Source: Kingdonia uniflora
Taxonomy: Eukaryota > Streptophyta > Magnoliopsida > Ranunculales > Circaeasteraceae
Reading direction: 5' to 3'
DNA length: 64,000 nucleotides
Assembly (NCBI GenBank): GCA_014058105.1
Contig: JACGCM010001976.1
Coordinates: 667,001 to 731,000, forward strand
Of this stretch, positions 9,982 through 20,803 are shown piece after piece. The translations under genes and the position numbers were made by a program. The number at the start of each line of letters is the position of its first letter. Positions within the stretch are counted from its first letter, which is position 1. A model generated the notes under the pieces. It was not told where the DNA came from and searched no databases. It was given only the letters and a program-made list of their open reading frames with translations.

Positions 9982-11550
9982 TCACTTTACTTTGGAACAG
10001 AACCAGATATCTACACTGACCCAATTAAGAACTGCATAGATGCTCTTGAATTGAGGATGTGATTTATCTCCGGAAATGAATTCATGAACTATATTATTCA
10101 CCTCGATACAACTTCCTCCCAGCATCTTCTTTATACACTTATCTCTCATCTCCTTCCTCACCATCCCGGCCTCATACCACTTACCCGAAGCTGCATACAT
10201 ATTAGAAAGGGTTAAGTAGTTCCCACTGCTACAAGGCTCTAACTCTACTAGATGCTTCAGAGCACATTCCCCAAGCTCAACATCACCATGGACTCTAGAA
10301 GCCGCTAAAAGTGAACCCCATATAGCTCCATTTGGTTCAAATGGCATACCCCTAACTAAATCCTGTGCTTCTTGAAGGTAGCCGGCACGGCCAAGAAGGT
10401 CAACCATACACCCATAGTGCTCAATCTTGGGTGTTGTTTTATACCGTGAACTCATTTTGCTGAAATACCAACGCCCCATTTCAACCAAGCCAACATGACT
10501 ACAAGCTGAGAGAATCGCAAGAAAAGTTACGGCATTTGGTTTTACCCTGGAGTTTTCCATCCGAGCAAACATTTCTAGAGCTTCTCTGCCAAGTCCATGT
10601 AAAGCCAACCCTGCTATCATCGTAGTCCAAGTAACTACACTTCGAATGTCCATCATTTCAAAAACTTCAAACGCTTTATCTATCTTCCCCGACTTCGCAT
10701 ACATGTCTATCAAGGCATTCATAAGAGAAACTTTCTTATTCATTCCGCATTTTTCTATGTAGTCATGTACCCACTCCCCCAAGTCAAGAGCACCCAAATG
10801 AGCGCAAGCAGATAGCACGGCCAACATAGACACCTCATCGGGCTCAATGTCCTCAACTTGCATTCTCCTAAACAACCCAATAGCCTCATTGGGCCGATTC
10901 ATCTGAGCATAACCCGAAATCACAGCCGTCCAGGAAATCACATTTCTCTCAGGCATTCTTTCAAACAAATCCCTCGCCGCGTCCACATCACCAACCTTGG
11001 CATACCCTGCGACCATCGCATTCCACAAAACCACATCTCTTAGAAACATTCGGTTGAAAAGCTTACGCGCGTCCACCACAACCCCACAAGAAGAGTACAT
11101 CTGAATCAAAGCAGTCACAACATGAACATCCGAATCCAAACCGACTCGAACGGCTTGAGCATGAATCATTACCCCAAGTTCAATCCTACATAAACGAACA
11201 ATACCCTTTAACACAAATGGGAAGGAATACGAGTCTGGTCGAAGACCGATTTGTTGAATCTTATTAAACAAAACAACAGCCTCTATGGGTGTATCTGTTT
11301 GAGAAAATGCTTTAATGATAGTGTTATAAAGATGAATATCTGGTTGGGTTTTGTGGGAGAAGACGGAGAAGGCGTAATCTGAGAACCCCAAATCGAAACA
11401 TTTGTGGATGAATTTGGTAAGGAAGAGGTTGGTGTGATGAAGGGCTGTAGAGATCATCAAGGCATGGATTTGGTTTAAGTGTTTGATGTTGGTACATTGG
11501 TTTAACAAAACAAGGAAATGTGAGTTTTGCAGAGAGATGGATCCAAACAT
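9982..11550 (-). CDS. PLS-class pentatricopeptide repeat protein with E-type C-terminus
   Basis: A single uninterrupted frame of 522 codons encodes a plant PPR protein. Such proteins bind organellar RNA one base per repeat; E-class members usually act in C-to-U editing. Repeats run from about residue 70 to 460, with typical motifs such as VVLWNAMVAGYAKVGDVDAA, NVISWTAVISGYAQM and NALIDMYAKSGKIDKAFEVF. HYGCMVDLLGRAG lies at 378-390. The E/E+ region begins near 478 with GGSCIEVNNIVHEFISGD. There is no DYW deaminase domain. The last 16 residues (after IYAVLN) look unlike the usual E+ continuation. The start at 11550 is the first methionine and leaves a short N-terminus without an obvious transit peptide. 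No introns, as is typical. A decayed paralogue is at 1-555. Confidence 0.92.
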   Translation of the reverse strand: MFGSISLQNSHFLVLLNQCTNIKHLNQIHALMISTALHHTNLFLTKFIHKCFDLGFSDYAFSVFSHKTQPDIHLYNTIIKAFSQTDTPIEAVVLFNKIQQIGLRPDSYSFPFVLKGIVRLCRIELGVMIHAQAVRVGLDSDVHVVTALIQMYSSCGVVVDARKLFNRMFLRDVVLWNAMVAGYAKVGDVDAARDLFERMPERNVISWTAVISGYAQMNRPNEAIGLFRRMQVEDIEPDEVSMLAVLSACAHLGALDLGEWVHDYIEKCGMNKKVSLMNALIDMYAKSGKIDKAFEVFEMMDIRSVVTWTTMIAGLALHGLGREALEMFARMENSRVKPNAVTFLAILSACSHVGLVEMGRWYFSKMSSRYKTTPKIEHYGCMVDLLGRAGYLQEAQDLVRGMPFEPNGAIWGSLLAASRVHGDVELGECALKHLVELEPCSSGNYLTLSNMYAASGKWYEAGMVRKEMRDKCIKKMLGGSCIEVNNIVHEFISGDKSHPQFKSIYAVLNWVSVDIWFCSKVK

Positions 11551-11741
11551 TAGAGTGGTTTTGGCGGTTTAAAGTTGGCAGTAGCAGGGTTTCAAATCCT
11601 ATTTTGGGTCCGGTTCTCATGTAAGGGGGCAGGAGAGAGCATCTCATAAAGTGTTCCTTAAAGGGTCGGGTTTCGACAAGTCAGGTGGTGTTCCTTATAG
11701 GGTTTCTATTTGTGTTGGGTCTATTCTCCTATAAGAATTAA
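11551..11741. promoter_or_regulatory. Upstream region of the PPR gene with a stray MITE end
   Basis: The region directly upstream of the PPR start contains AGAGCATCTCATAAAGTG at about 11636, identical to the left end of the MITE that starts at 11742. It is either a MITE end left by an earlier insertion or a local duplication. I could not place a TATA box with confidence. Confidence 0.4.
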
Positions 11742-12037
11742 GAGCATCTCATAAAGTGTCTCACTAACTTATTTTACAAGGTGCCACGTAAGATTTTCGA
11801 GCTCCAGCAGCACCTCACTAACTTGGATTTTCAACTCAAAAAGCAAGGTTGAGTCTTGTTTTCCAAGACTCAACCTTACTTTTTTACGTTGCAATTGGGC
11901 GCCCAAGTGTTGGGCGTCTGTTTGTTTGTTTTTTTTTCAACCTTTTTTTCCAAGGTACTGTTGGAAGAAATAGAATTTCACTCACTTGTATTTGGCTTTT
12001 TTTCAACCAAGTGAGTGAGGCACTTTAAGAGATGCTC
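11742..12037. mobile_element. Tourist-like MITE (PIF/Harbinger type), TSD TAA
   Basis: The left end GAGCATCTCATAAAGTGTCT and the reverse complement of the right end (GAGCATCTCTTAAAGTGCCT) form terminal inverted repeats of about 24 bp. TAA occurs at 11739-11741 and 12038-12040. The three-base TAA duplication and short length (296 bp) fit Tourist-like MITEs. It carries no coding sequence and lies about 190 bp upstream of the PPR start codon. Confidence 0.8.
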
Positions 12038-12040
12038 TAA

Positions 12041-13015
12041 AATAAAATAAAATAACTGTCTCTTCTCCTAAAAAAAAGGGCAATTTAGTTTTTAGTTGTA
12101 CCCTAAAATACCGTGGAAGTCTCTCTCCTACTATGTATGATTATATCCTAATGCCACGCTGTAATTACGAGTCCCATGTATGATTATATCAAAATGTCAC
12201 GATGTAATTCCAACATCACCGCCTACAAAATCATACCTCGTTTTTCCTCTCAAGCACACACACACAGAGAAAGATGAAGAAGTGATCGTCGTCGTCATCA
12301 TCATCAGTGAGAGCGACAAAGGTAAAAAAGCGAGGTTCGATGGTTCCATTGATCACTCTGAAATTGAGTCCATAATTTGATTCTCCCTTCAAATCCTTCG
12401 ATCTCAATCTCAAGGGTTTCAATACAATCTCATCCTCTAAGAGCAAGAGCAAAACAATCACACAACGAGACTCTCCATTGATTTTGTAGTGAATTTGTTA
12501 GCAAATTAGTTAGGTTTCAATACAATGTGACTTAGATTTGTAGTTTTTGGAGATGATGATGATGATTTCGGAAGGTGATGATAATTATTTTTGGAAGATG
12601 AAAGCCCAAGTTTCTGAGGGTTTGAAGGTTTGAAAGCCCAAGTTTTTGGGTTTGTTAGAAAAAAAATTGAGTTTTTGTGATAATGTTGGTTATGATGTTG
12701 TTGTTAATGGATTTCTAGTTTAATTTAGTTTTGTTTTCTGTTTTGTTTCGTAATTTTTGTATTACTTTAGTTTTAATACTTCAATGGTCGGGTGGAAAAA
12801 AATCGTTCACATGGATATTCCAACTGAATAATTAATTAACACGTGGTATTCTAATTAAATATTAAAACATAATCAAATGTTTAATTTTGGTATTTTAATA
12901 AAAGCCAACAACTGACATTTTAGGATCCAAAAGCTAAAAATAACAATCAAGAGGTGCTAGACCAATTTATGGTCATTATATAGGGTCTAAAAGCTAATTT
13001 ACCCTAAAAAAACAT
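12041..13015. other. No gene recognised
   Basis: The region contains simple-sequence patches (CACACACACA near 12252, GTCGTC/ATCATC near 12288, GATGATGATG near 12553) and short open frames driven by them. Nothing resembles a known protein. A 5' leader of an unrecognised gene cannot be excluded. Confidence 0.4.
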
Positions 13016-13020
13016 AAGTT

Positions 13021-13138
13021 TGTTAGGAGTTGGGTCCAGCCCAAGATGGGAACCTAACTGGGTTGGGGTGTCCTACTGAACTCCTAACAAACCCATATGC
13101 CTTTAGGGTTTATAGAAAGGGTTTGAGAGAGTATAGAT
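13021..13138 (+). repeat. 5' LTR of the plus-strand copia element, first part
   Basis: It aligns with the start of the 3' LTR at 27865 through the GAGAGTAT segment and is cut by the nested element at TAGAT. The remainder is at 20670-20803. Confidence 0.9.
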
Positions 13139-13384
13139 TGTTGGGATATGATAAATCTAGAGTAGAATAATACCAAAGCATGAGTAAGAGAGAAAGAGAT
13201 TTATTGATTATCATAATTATGTTATCTGTACATAGTACAGTGATATATATAGACAACCCAGAAGGATTCTCTATTCTACTCTAACTCTCCCCATAACCCT
13301 ATTGGGCCTATGGGTTTGTAAGGAGTATGTATAGGACACCCAAACCCTGTTAGGTTCCTAACTTGGGCTTGGACCCAACTCCTA
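13139..13384 (-). repeat. 3' LTR of nested minus-strand copia element
   Basis: This 246-bp LTR is preceded on the minus strand by the purine tract CCAAGGGAGAG (13395-13385). Confidence 0.9.
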
Positions 13385-13635
13385 ACACTCTCCCTTGGGG
13401 TGTTCCATACTAGGACGACTTGCCTCATTAAAACTTCTGCCTAGCAAAACCCCTTGGGCAAAAAGCTGTACAGGGAAAGAGTACAATCATGTGCCCTGTA
13501 TAGGTTGTGGACACGTATACGTTGCCTCATCAAAACCTCCAGCCAGTAAAACCTCCTAGGATAAAAATTATGCTATTAGGAAAAAGAGTACGACACGCAT
13601 GTGTCCACGTCAGGCTGGGACTACTCCCCCTGATG

Positions 13636-15140
13636 TCAATCTCCCTGAGATCTATCTCCCTGAGATAATAAATCTTGTAAACTTCGCATGCCGATTCTAT
13701 GAACTAATTTCTTGAACATAGGATATGCAAGAGCCTTCGTGAATAGATCAGCCAGGTTGCCTTCTGAATGGACTTGAACAACGTCGATCTCATTCATCTT
13801 CTGCAACTCGTGTATGTGGAAGAACTTTGGTGAAATATGCTTTGTTTTATCACTTTTAATAAATCCACCTTTGACAGGAACGATACAAACTGCGTTGTCT
13901 TCATAAAGTGTCGTCGGTTCATCTTGGATAGAATTCAGACCGTAACTTCCGTTGATATTGTTGATCATAGACCGCAACCAAAAATATTATCTGCCGACTT
14001 CATGTAATGCAAGAATCTCCACGTGGTTCGAGGATGTAGTAACCATCGTCTGCTTCACTGATCTCCATGAAATCGCAGTATCTCCATACAAGAATAGATA
14101 ACCCGATTGTGATCAGCCTTTATGTGGATCTGACAAATATCTTGTATCGGCGTATCTTATAATTTCTCGTTTGCCAAGTTATGGATAGAACAGACCCCAG
14201 TCTTTCGTGCCGATGAGATATCTCAGAATGTGCTTGATCTCAATCCAGTGCCTTTGGGTAGGAACAGAACTATGGCAAGCTAAATAGTTTACTGCGAATG
14301 AGTCATTGGGTCTAGAATACCCAGCTAGCTATAGCAAAACACCTCCTAGCTATGGCACCACGGCCCTAGGAGTTTCTCCCCCCATTAAGATGGTGAAAGA
14401 CGTCGTTGTCTACACCCAAGTATTGGACGCGCAATAAACGACTTAACACCGTGTGCTACATCCATATCGAAGTGTTAGATAACTCTTTCGATATATATTG
14501 TTTGGTGTACAAGTGCCACTATCAAAATGTTTGATCTGTAAATTGAGACACTCTTGATTTCCTAAGGTCTTGTATTTCAAATTCCTTCCCAAGGTATTCA
14601 GCGGCTCTCGCGATCTCCCCCAAAGGTCTACTAATATCTAAATCATTTAGTACACTGTTATGATGATACTGAAGCTAATATATGTATATAAATACATGGA
14701 CAGATAAGGATATTTACGAAGTCCTTGAACTTCAAATACTCAATCAACTATATCACATGGGCCCATTACTTCAAGTTAATAATAACTTTTCCAATTTTAT
14801 TACGTACACGCCTCATGTGTCAGGCTTAGTTACTTCCAGAAGCTTATACATTCCCAGGTAGCTTCATGTATATATTCGTATCTAGTTTCCCATATAGATA
14901 TGCGGTATTTACATCAGACGCATGTCTAGCTTGTCCCCGACAACTTGACAGACTGATAAGTACTGAAACGTTATAGCGTCCATAACCGGGTAATATGTCA
15001 CACTGCAATCGATGCCAGATCTCTTAAAGATTTCTTGGGCAACTAGTCTTGCTTTGACCATATTATCTCTCTGAGTTAATTGTGTTTCTGTACCTTTCCT
15101 ATTTATAACCGATAGGCTCAATGGTATCATTTTGCATTAT
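13636..15140 (-). pseudogene. Nested copia reverse transcriptase and RNase H remnant
   Basis: Reverse-transcriptase text is at 15130-14909 (KARLVAQEIFKRSGIDCSVT, then a PVMDAITFQYL-type motif). The RNase H end is at 13977-13636, with TTLYEDNAVCI, KHISPKFFHIHELQ and NLADLFTKAL, the normal copia C-terminus. The stretch between (14000-14900) is too rearranged to read through. Copia RNase H degrades the RNA strand during replication. This copy cannot work because of the stops. Confidence 0.8.
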
Positions 15141-15589
15141 GCATAAGCTGAGCTCCGCTTGGATTCTAGATACCAACTTTTGTTAATGTATAACAACACA
15201 GAGTCGTTTATAATAAGTGGTTCTGAATCCTCACCCTTGATGGCGAGTACAGCAACGAATATGAATACATTGTAAATGGGTGGTTCCATCCTTGATAAAC
15301 CGACTACACCATTAGTCATATTTGTCTCTTATTCTGCAGCTCCCTGGCTCAGAATATTTTCTTCCAACGGTACTTCGTACTAAGTGCGAGCCTCAGATTC
15401 GTTTGTGGTACTAATTCCCCTGGAACATTCTGTTGCGGTACTAGTTCCCCCGGAACGTTCTGCTGTGTAGGTGCATTACTTGTAGGTACATACACTTAAG
15501 GTACTTCAATAGTACCTATGAATGCGTTTAGCAAATCATTTGTGATCTATTAGAGGCTTGTAATCCGTTGAACCTTATTGTCACCCAAC

Positions 15590-17470
15590 TTATGTATAGG
15601 GATCTAGATAAGATAAGGATGGTGTTTTCCAAGACCTCTTGGAAACATCCTCAACATTGACTGTCATTTCTCCCCCCAATGCTGGGAATATCGTCTCATC
15701 AAAGTGGCAATTATCTGCCCTGCAGTATATACGTCGCAAGTAGGTCCAAATATCCAGTGATAAATGCGAATCATAACCCACATAATACCAGGCCGACATT
15801 GAGGGTCCCATCTTCATACATTGTGGTATGATTGGCACCTATACAGAACATCCAAATGTTCGTCGATGGGTGACACCGGGCTACGACCTAGTTACTAGTC
15901 ATTTTTGGGAAAACATAATTTGATGATTTACTAAGGGACGAACTCTAATCAGTATTGCGGGAGTAAAAATGTATATCACATACACTAGCAGGAAGCTGTA
16001 ATCGTAATAACAGTGGCTTAGCAATTATCCAAAATCGCAGGATTAGGTTCTCCGTCAATCCTGAGTTGGGTATGGTATGGGGTACTCACGATGCTCAATC
16101 ATCTATCCCATTTAGTGGTAAAATAATCATCAAAAGCCTGTGAGTCCAACTCCCAAGCCCCCGTCAAGTCATATCGATCGACTTGGATCGGTTAATCCAG
16201 GAACTGGGCCTACAATTGAATGATCTAAGTGAGAAGTCGTGCTAATGTTGCATTCTTAGAACCATCTCCTAGATACGTCTTTAATGACCATAAATATTGA
16301 AATGTGTCACGATGTGGATGGAAAGGTCCACATGGGTCTCCATGGATACGGTTGGAGTAAAGGTTAGAGGTCCCACTCTACCTTGGTCATTAACTTTTCG
16401 TGAAAGCAATTATTACATGTACACTCTCTAAATCTTCTCTTCTTTCAAGGAAAATTGAGATATAATCCCGATAATCCTCACCGTTATCCGAGCTCTGAGG
16501 AGTGTATTATAAACTGTTCTAATAGTGTGTACTAACCTTTAGACATAGAGTGAATGCAGATAACCCTATCTGTCATTTTCCTCGATAGTCATTACGTGAT
16601 AAATATTATCATGTATCTCCCTAAACTCAGTAAAATTCGGCTGAATTTACTAGTTTATAAAATGGACTAGATACCCCGTATCGTACCGTTAAAGAGTAAT
16701 AGTGTGACGCACTCAGTGCGTACTATCATGTTGGCCGTGCCAATGATATTCGTGTCATCCTCGGTACACAAGGTTAGATAAGAAATATAGTCATATTTTA
16801 AAAGGATCGAGTGCGTGGTACTAATGTCTCTGAGACATATGTCGTCAATCATCCGATTATCGGTCATGCTCAATGAGCAGATAGATCCATAGGCAGGTTA
16901 TATGCAGTAAATAAACTAGCATACATAAAATTTAATTACTTCTCAAGCAATAAATTTGAAGAATCATAATTTAGAACAAATGGAGAATCTCATGTATGTC
17001 ACGAGCACTTTATTGAAATATAAATGATATGTTCCTAACAAAATCATAAATACTGACAACAAAAAGTAAGTCAAATCTGTCGAGACAAGAAACTACGAGC
17101 GTTCTCTCTAATGTGACATCACATGTCTACTGAGATATCATGAAGGATCACTCCGTATGTCGATCCATGACGACATCAGTATCGTAGAAGAAGTCTGACG
17201 CTGCGAACTCCAGAGGGGCAGAGTTAATGTCAACAACTGCCTGGTGGGTTCAGAATCTGCCATTGGTAGCCATCCATGGTGGGTGACATTCCAGTGCCTA
17301 GTGTCCTATGTCACCGCAGTGAAAGCAAGTAGATCCCTGATCAGTCTTCTTTTCCTTCTTTGCATTGCCTAGTGTCCAGGATTTCAAAAATCCTTTACCT
17401 CTCCTAGGGCCAAAGGGTTTCGGGTTCCCAACCGTCCTGTATCCTTGGTAACCTCTCTAGCCCCTTCCAT
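15590..17470 (-). pseudogene. Nested copia protease, zinc knuckle and post-integrase remnant
   Basis: At about 17330-17290 the minus strand shows the knuckle CFHCGDIGH. At 16873-16667 it shows protease-like text in which the usual DSGT-like catalytic motif appears as DISTTHSIL. At 15838-15590 it shows the segment after integrase, with YYVGYDS and CHFDETIFPALGGE. The equivalent pieces exist in the plus-strand element at 24835-25130 and 25240-25540. A recognisable integrase core is missing between them in this copy. Confidence 0.7.
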
Positions 17471-17474
17471 ATCT

Positions 17475-18340
17475 TCATCCCCAACGTTCAGAGTTGTTTC
17501 CCCTAAACTGAACATTGTTTGACGCAGGCAACGACGCACTCCCAGAGGGCCGCATAGCATGATTCTTCATCAGAAGTTCATCGTTCTGCTCAGAGAGGAG
17601 CAGTACCTGAATCAAGACTGCATGAGTCTTCAAGTTCTCTCGCCGATATTGCTTCTGAATTGCAATATTGTTAGCATGGAAGGTTGATAGAGTCTTCTCT
17701 ATCATTTTAGCATCAATGACTTTCTTCTCACACAGCTCAAGTGTAGAAGTGATTTTATGGACTGTTGAGTTATAATCAGCGACCGTCCTAAAATCTTGGA
17801 ACCTAAGGGTATTCCATTGGTGCATCGTTTTTGGGAGTATAATGGTCTTATGAGGACCATAACGGCCCGGCAAGCTTGCCCATAAGTCAGCTGGCTCAAC
17901 CTTGTTGAGATATTCAGTCTTCAGGTCATCCTGAATATGATGGCGGAGGATAAATAAAGCCCTTGCTTTGTCCATGGGATCTTCTTTGTTTCCAATGACG
18001 ATAGTCTCTTACAGACTAAGTGACTTAAGAATAAGTCAGCGTTAATGCACCAAGTGAGGTAATTGGCTCTAGTGAGGACCATAACGGCCCGGCAAGCTTG
18101 CCCATAAGTCAGCTGGCTCAACCTTGTTGAGATATTCAGTCTTCAGGTCATCCTGAATATGATGACGGAGGATAAACAAAGCCCTTGCTTTGTCCATGGG
18201 ATCTTCTTTGTTGCCAATGACGATAGTCTCCTACAGACCAAGTGACTTAAGAATAAGTCAGCGTCAATGCACCAAGTGAGGTAATTGGCTCCAGTGAGCG
18301 ACAATGGTGGAAAGTCAGCATTTTTAAGTTTTGCAGACAT
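17475..18340 (-). pseudogene. Nested copia gag with internal 222-bp duplication
   Basis: The capsid starts at 18340 (MSAKLKNADFPPLSLTGANY). It continues in a shifted frame with DKARALFILRHHIQDDLKTE, VEPADLWASLPGRYG and FRTVADYNS, and ends near 17475. A one-base loss after DADLF changes the frame. The block 17851-18072 is repeated at 18073-18294 with few differences. The duplicated part carries the same frameshift, so gag was already broken before the duplication. Confidence 0.8.
17851..18294 (-). repeat. 222-bp direct tandem duplication inside gag
   Basis: TGAGGACCATAACGGCCCGG begins at 17851 and again at 18073. The two copies match nearly base for base, with about ten differences by eye. 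The period of 222 is divisible by three. Confidence 0.9.
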
Positions 18341-19589
18341 CTATAAAGCAATATATAGATTGTAATAAGAGACAATTCTTGATAAATATATCAATTGCAT
18401 TAAAAACAAATCATACTACGTAGAATAAAGATAAATAAATTATTCTTAATCATCTTATAGTTGAACCCAGTTCATATTCTAAAACTCATGAAATGCTTGT
18501 CTAATAATTAAATCCCAAATTTACCCTGTAAAATGGCAATCTTAATCTGAGATGTGCGTTTTAATAGAATCTTAGCCAAGATTCATATTCAAAACCACAA
18601 GATGTGTGCATTCCTTATGAAATCCTTGTGAAGTACATAATCTCTAATCATTACAAAAGGCAATTCATAGTATAGAAGTCAGTGATTCTCAATCATTATT
18701 TATAGGTGAACCTTGTTCATATCCTATGAAACGTTAAATCACAAATTTACCCTATAAAATAGTGATCTTAACCGTAAAGTGTATTTAATAAAGTCTTAGC
18801 CAAGACAGTTATTCAAAACCACTAAATATATGTTTTCCTTATTCTGAGAACTAGGGTGTTCTAAGCCCTCAAGTTCTATAAGGTCTATATATTCTATCCA
18901 AATGATCTATTTGCTACGAATATGAGGAGTATTAGATGTTTAGCTGACAAGTGGTTCCATCCCCAAATCAGCTGGGTTCACAAGAGAGGTTAATTAAGCA
19001 TGTTTTTAAACTAATAGTCTAGGGTACTATAGGGTACTATTAATGCCTATATACCTCTAAATGTTATGCATGTAACATCTAATTGCACCTAGATACAAAA
19101 AATTGGTTCTTCAGACACCAAGTTTTAGAAATAAGACTAAGTCAATTCCCAATTAAGCTCTAGTTATTTATCATGAACAATTAACTATGATTTAGATATG
19201 ACTCACAGTCGTATGCTAAATTAGTCTTAGTTTTGTATTATCAGTGATCCCCAATCATAATAATTAGTATCCTAGAGGCATACTAGTAATATCCTATTAG
19301 CTATCGTAAAATACTTAATTAGGTATTATACCATGTACTTATATCACATATAAGTTAGCCAATGTTCCTATACGAGACACCTCTTCCCAAAAAAATTTAA
19401 AAATATTTTTATAAAAAAAAATCAAAAATAGGTCCCCCACGGGGTTGGTACAGTCAATAGGAATTTTTTTAAAAAATTAGGCTCAATTTGACCAAAAATT
19501 GGGCTATGTAAAGCCGTTTAAGTGTCTGGACCGGTCTGACTCAGTTTGGGTCAAGGCCTGGATCGGGTTGACATGGTCTGAACTGGCTT

Positions 19590-19940
19590 GACTCGGTCAC
19601 ATGTGCCCCACACGTGCACTACACGTGCCACACACGCACACGTGTCACACACGTACACTGCCACATGTCACACAGGAACACTGACCCGGTCACAACAAGG
19701 AAATTCCGGTCACCGGGATGAATATTATGGCATCTGAACAGTCTCCGGTGACAGTCATGCGACTGCCACGTGTTACCTTTGATGACCGTCATGTGCCACA
19801 CGTGTCAGGGCATGCCACCCGTGCTAGTGCATGCCACACGTGTCACGCACGTGTCAGGGCATACCATACGCACCATGCCATGTTAGCGTGCCATGTGCCC
19901 TCGATACGTGTCACTGCTGACGTCATAGTGGATAGGGATG
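19590..19940. promoter_or_regulatory. Cluster of ACGTG/G-box and TGACGTCA sites in copia leader
   Basis: Within about 350 bp there are at least eight ACGTG cores, many as full CACGTG G-boxes in the context ACACGTGTCA, and two TGACGTCA palindromes near 19917 and 19938. These are classic plant bZIP sites (ABRE and C-box). They lie between the 5' LTR and gag of the nested element. Confidence 0.6.
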
Positions 19941-20415
19941 ACGTCATGAATAATAAATAAAAAATTGAAAAAAATAAAAGTAAATTATTTTTTTGATGAC
20001 ATCAGCGACCAAATAAACGCCTTTTTTTGTCGTGAAACTGCCTAGTTCAACGAGCTATTCTCGGCGATTGGGGCATCTCCCAGAGACGTGCCATATATCG
20101 TTGGAAAGCTCTCAAAGTAGACTATCTAGCCAAAGTAGTTTTGCCTCCATCCTATCTCCACAGTGAAAGATATATATGTTTGAAAACAACCCTTTAACAA
20201 GGGTAAAAAACACTAAAAATCCTAGTTTTTAATCCGAAAAAAATAGGGAAAAAATAAGTTTTCAAAACATGCTGATCTATGATAAATTATAGATCTGAAT
20301 ATAGGTATAAAATAAACGTAAAATACATCTTCTTATGCTCACTTAGTTTCCGTGAAATTACTTAGTAGAAGGAAATATTTGTTCTCCTCTTCTTAGAGCT
20401 TGCGTGCTGATAACG

Positions 20416-20664
20416 TGTTGGGATATGATGAATCTAGAGCAGAATAATACTAAAGCATGAACAAGAGAAAAAGAGATTTATTGATTATCATAATTGTGTT
20501 CCTTGTACATAGTACAATGATATATATAGACAACCCATAAGGATTTCCTATTTTACTCTAACTCTCCCCGTAACCCTATTGGGCCTATGGGTTTGCTAGG
20601 AGTCTGTATAGGATACCCCAACCCTGCTGGGTTCCTAGCTTGGGCTTGGACCCAACTCCTAACA
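20416..20664 (-). repeat. 5' LTR of nested minus-strand copia element
   Basis: This 249-bp LTR is followed on the minus strand by CGTTATCAGCACGC, which occupies the primer-binding position. It does not match the initiator-methionine primer site; I do not assign the tRNA. Confidence 0.9.
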
Positions 20665-20669
20665 TAGAT

Positions 20670-20803
20670 AACCTAAATTCCTTTGTAATACAGAACCTTT
20701 GAGGATACAGAGAGATACTATTCATCAATAATATATCCCTACTCTTCTCTCATATCATTGCTTTTGATTAACTGATATAATAATATCAAATATTGTTTAA
20801 CAC
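20670..20803 (+). repeat. 5' LTR of the plus-strand copia element, second part
   Basis: It continues the LTR cut at 13138 and matches the 3' LTR through CTCTTCTCTCATATCATTGC to the end at AACA. It is followed by CATTATCAACACG at the primer-binding position. Confidence 0.88.

Larger units (their letters stand above)
13139..20664 (-). mobile_element. Ty1/copia element nested in the 5' LTR of a related element; TSD TAGAT
   Basis: TAGAT occurs at 13134-13138 and 20665-20669. The LTRs (13139-13384 and 20416-20664) end TGTTAGGAGTTGGGTCC (minus) and ..ATATCCCAACA. By eye they differ at about 25 positions, so the insertion is not recent. The interior on the minus strand runs leader, gag, zinc knuckle, protease, post-integrase segment, reverse transcriptase and RNase H. 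The LTR start, polypurine tract and pol text closely resemble those of the host element, so this is a relative that inserted in the opposite direction. Confidence 0.92.

Noticed and set aside
12180..12461. Overlapping 66- and 76-codon frames as a small gene
   Set aside because: Composition is driven by CA, GTC and ATC simple repeats and no domain is visible.
17475..18340. Three separate small genes with shared N-termini
   Set aside because: They are frames of one copia gag with an internal 222-bp duplication and a frameshift.
19718..19960. 80-codon His-rich frame as a metal-binding protein
   Set aside because: The His/Cys-rich text is the translation of CACGTG/ACACGTGTCA repeats in a retrotransposon leader.
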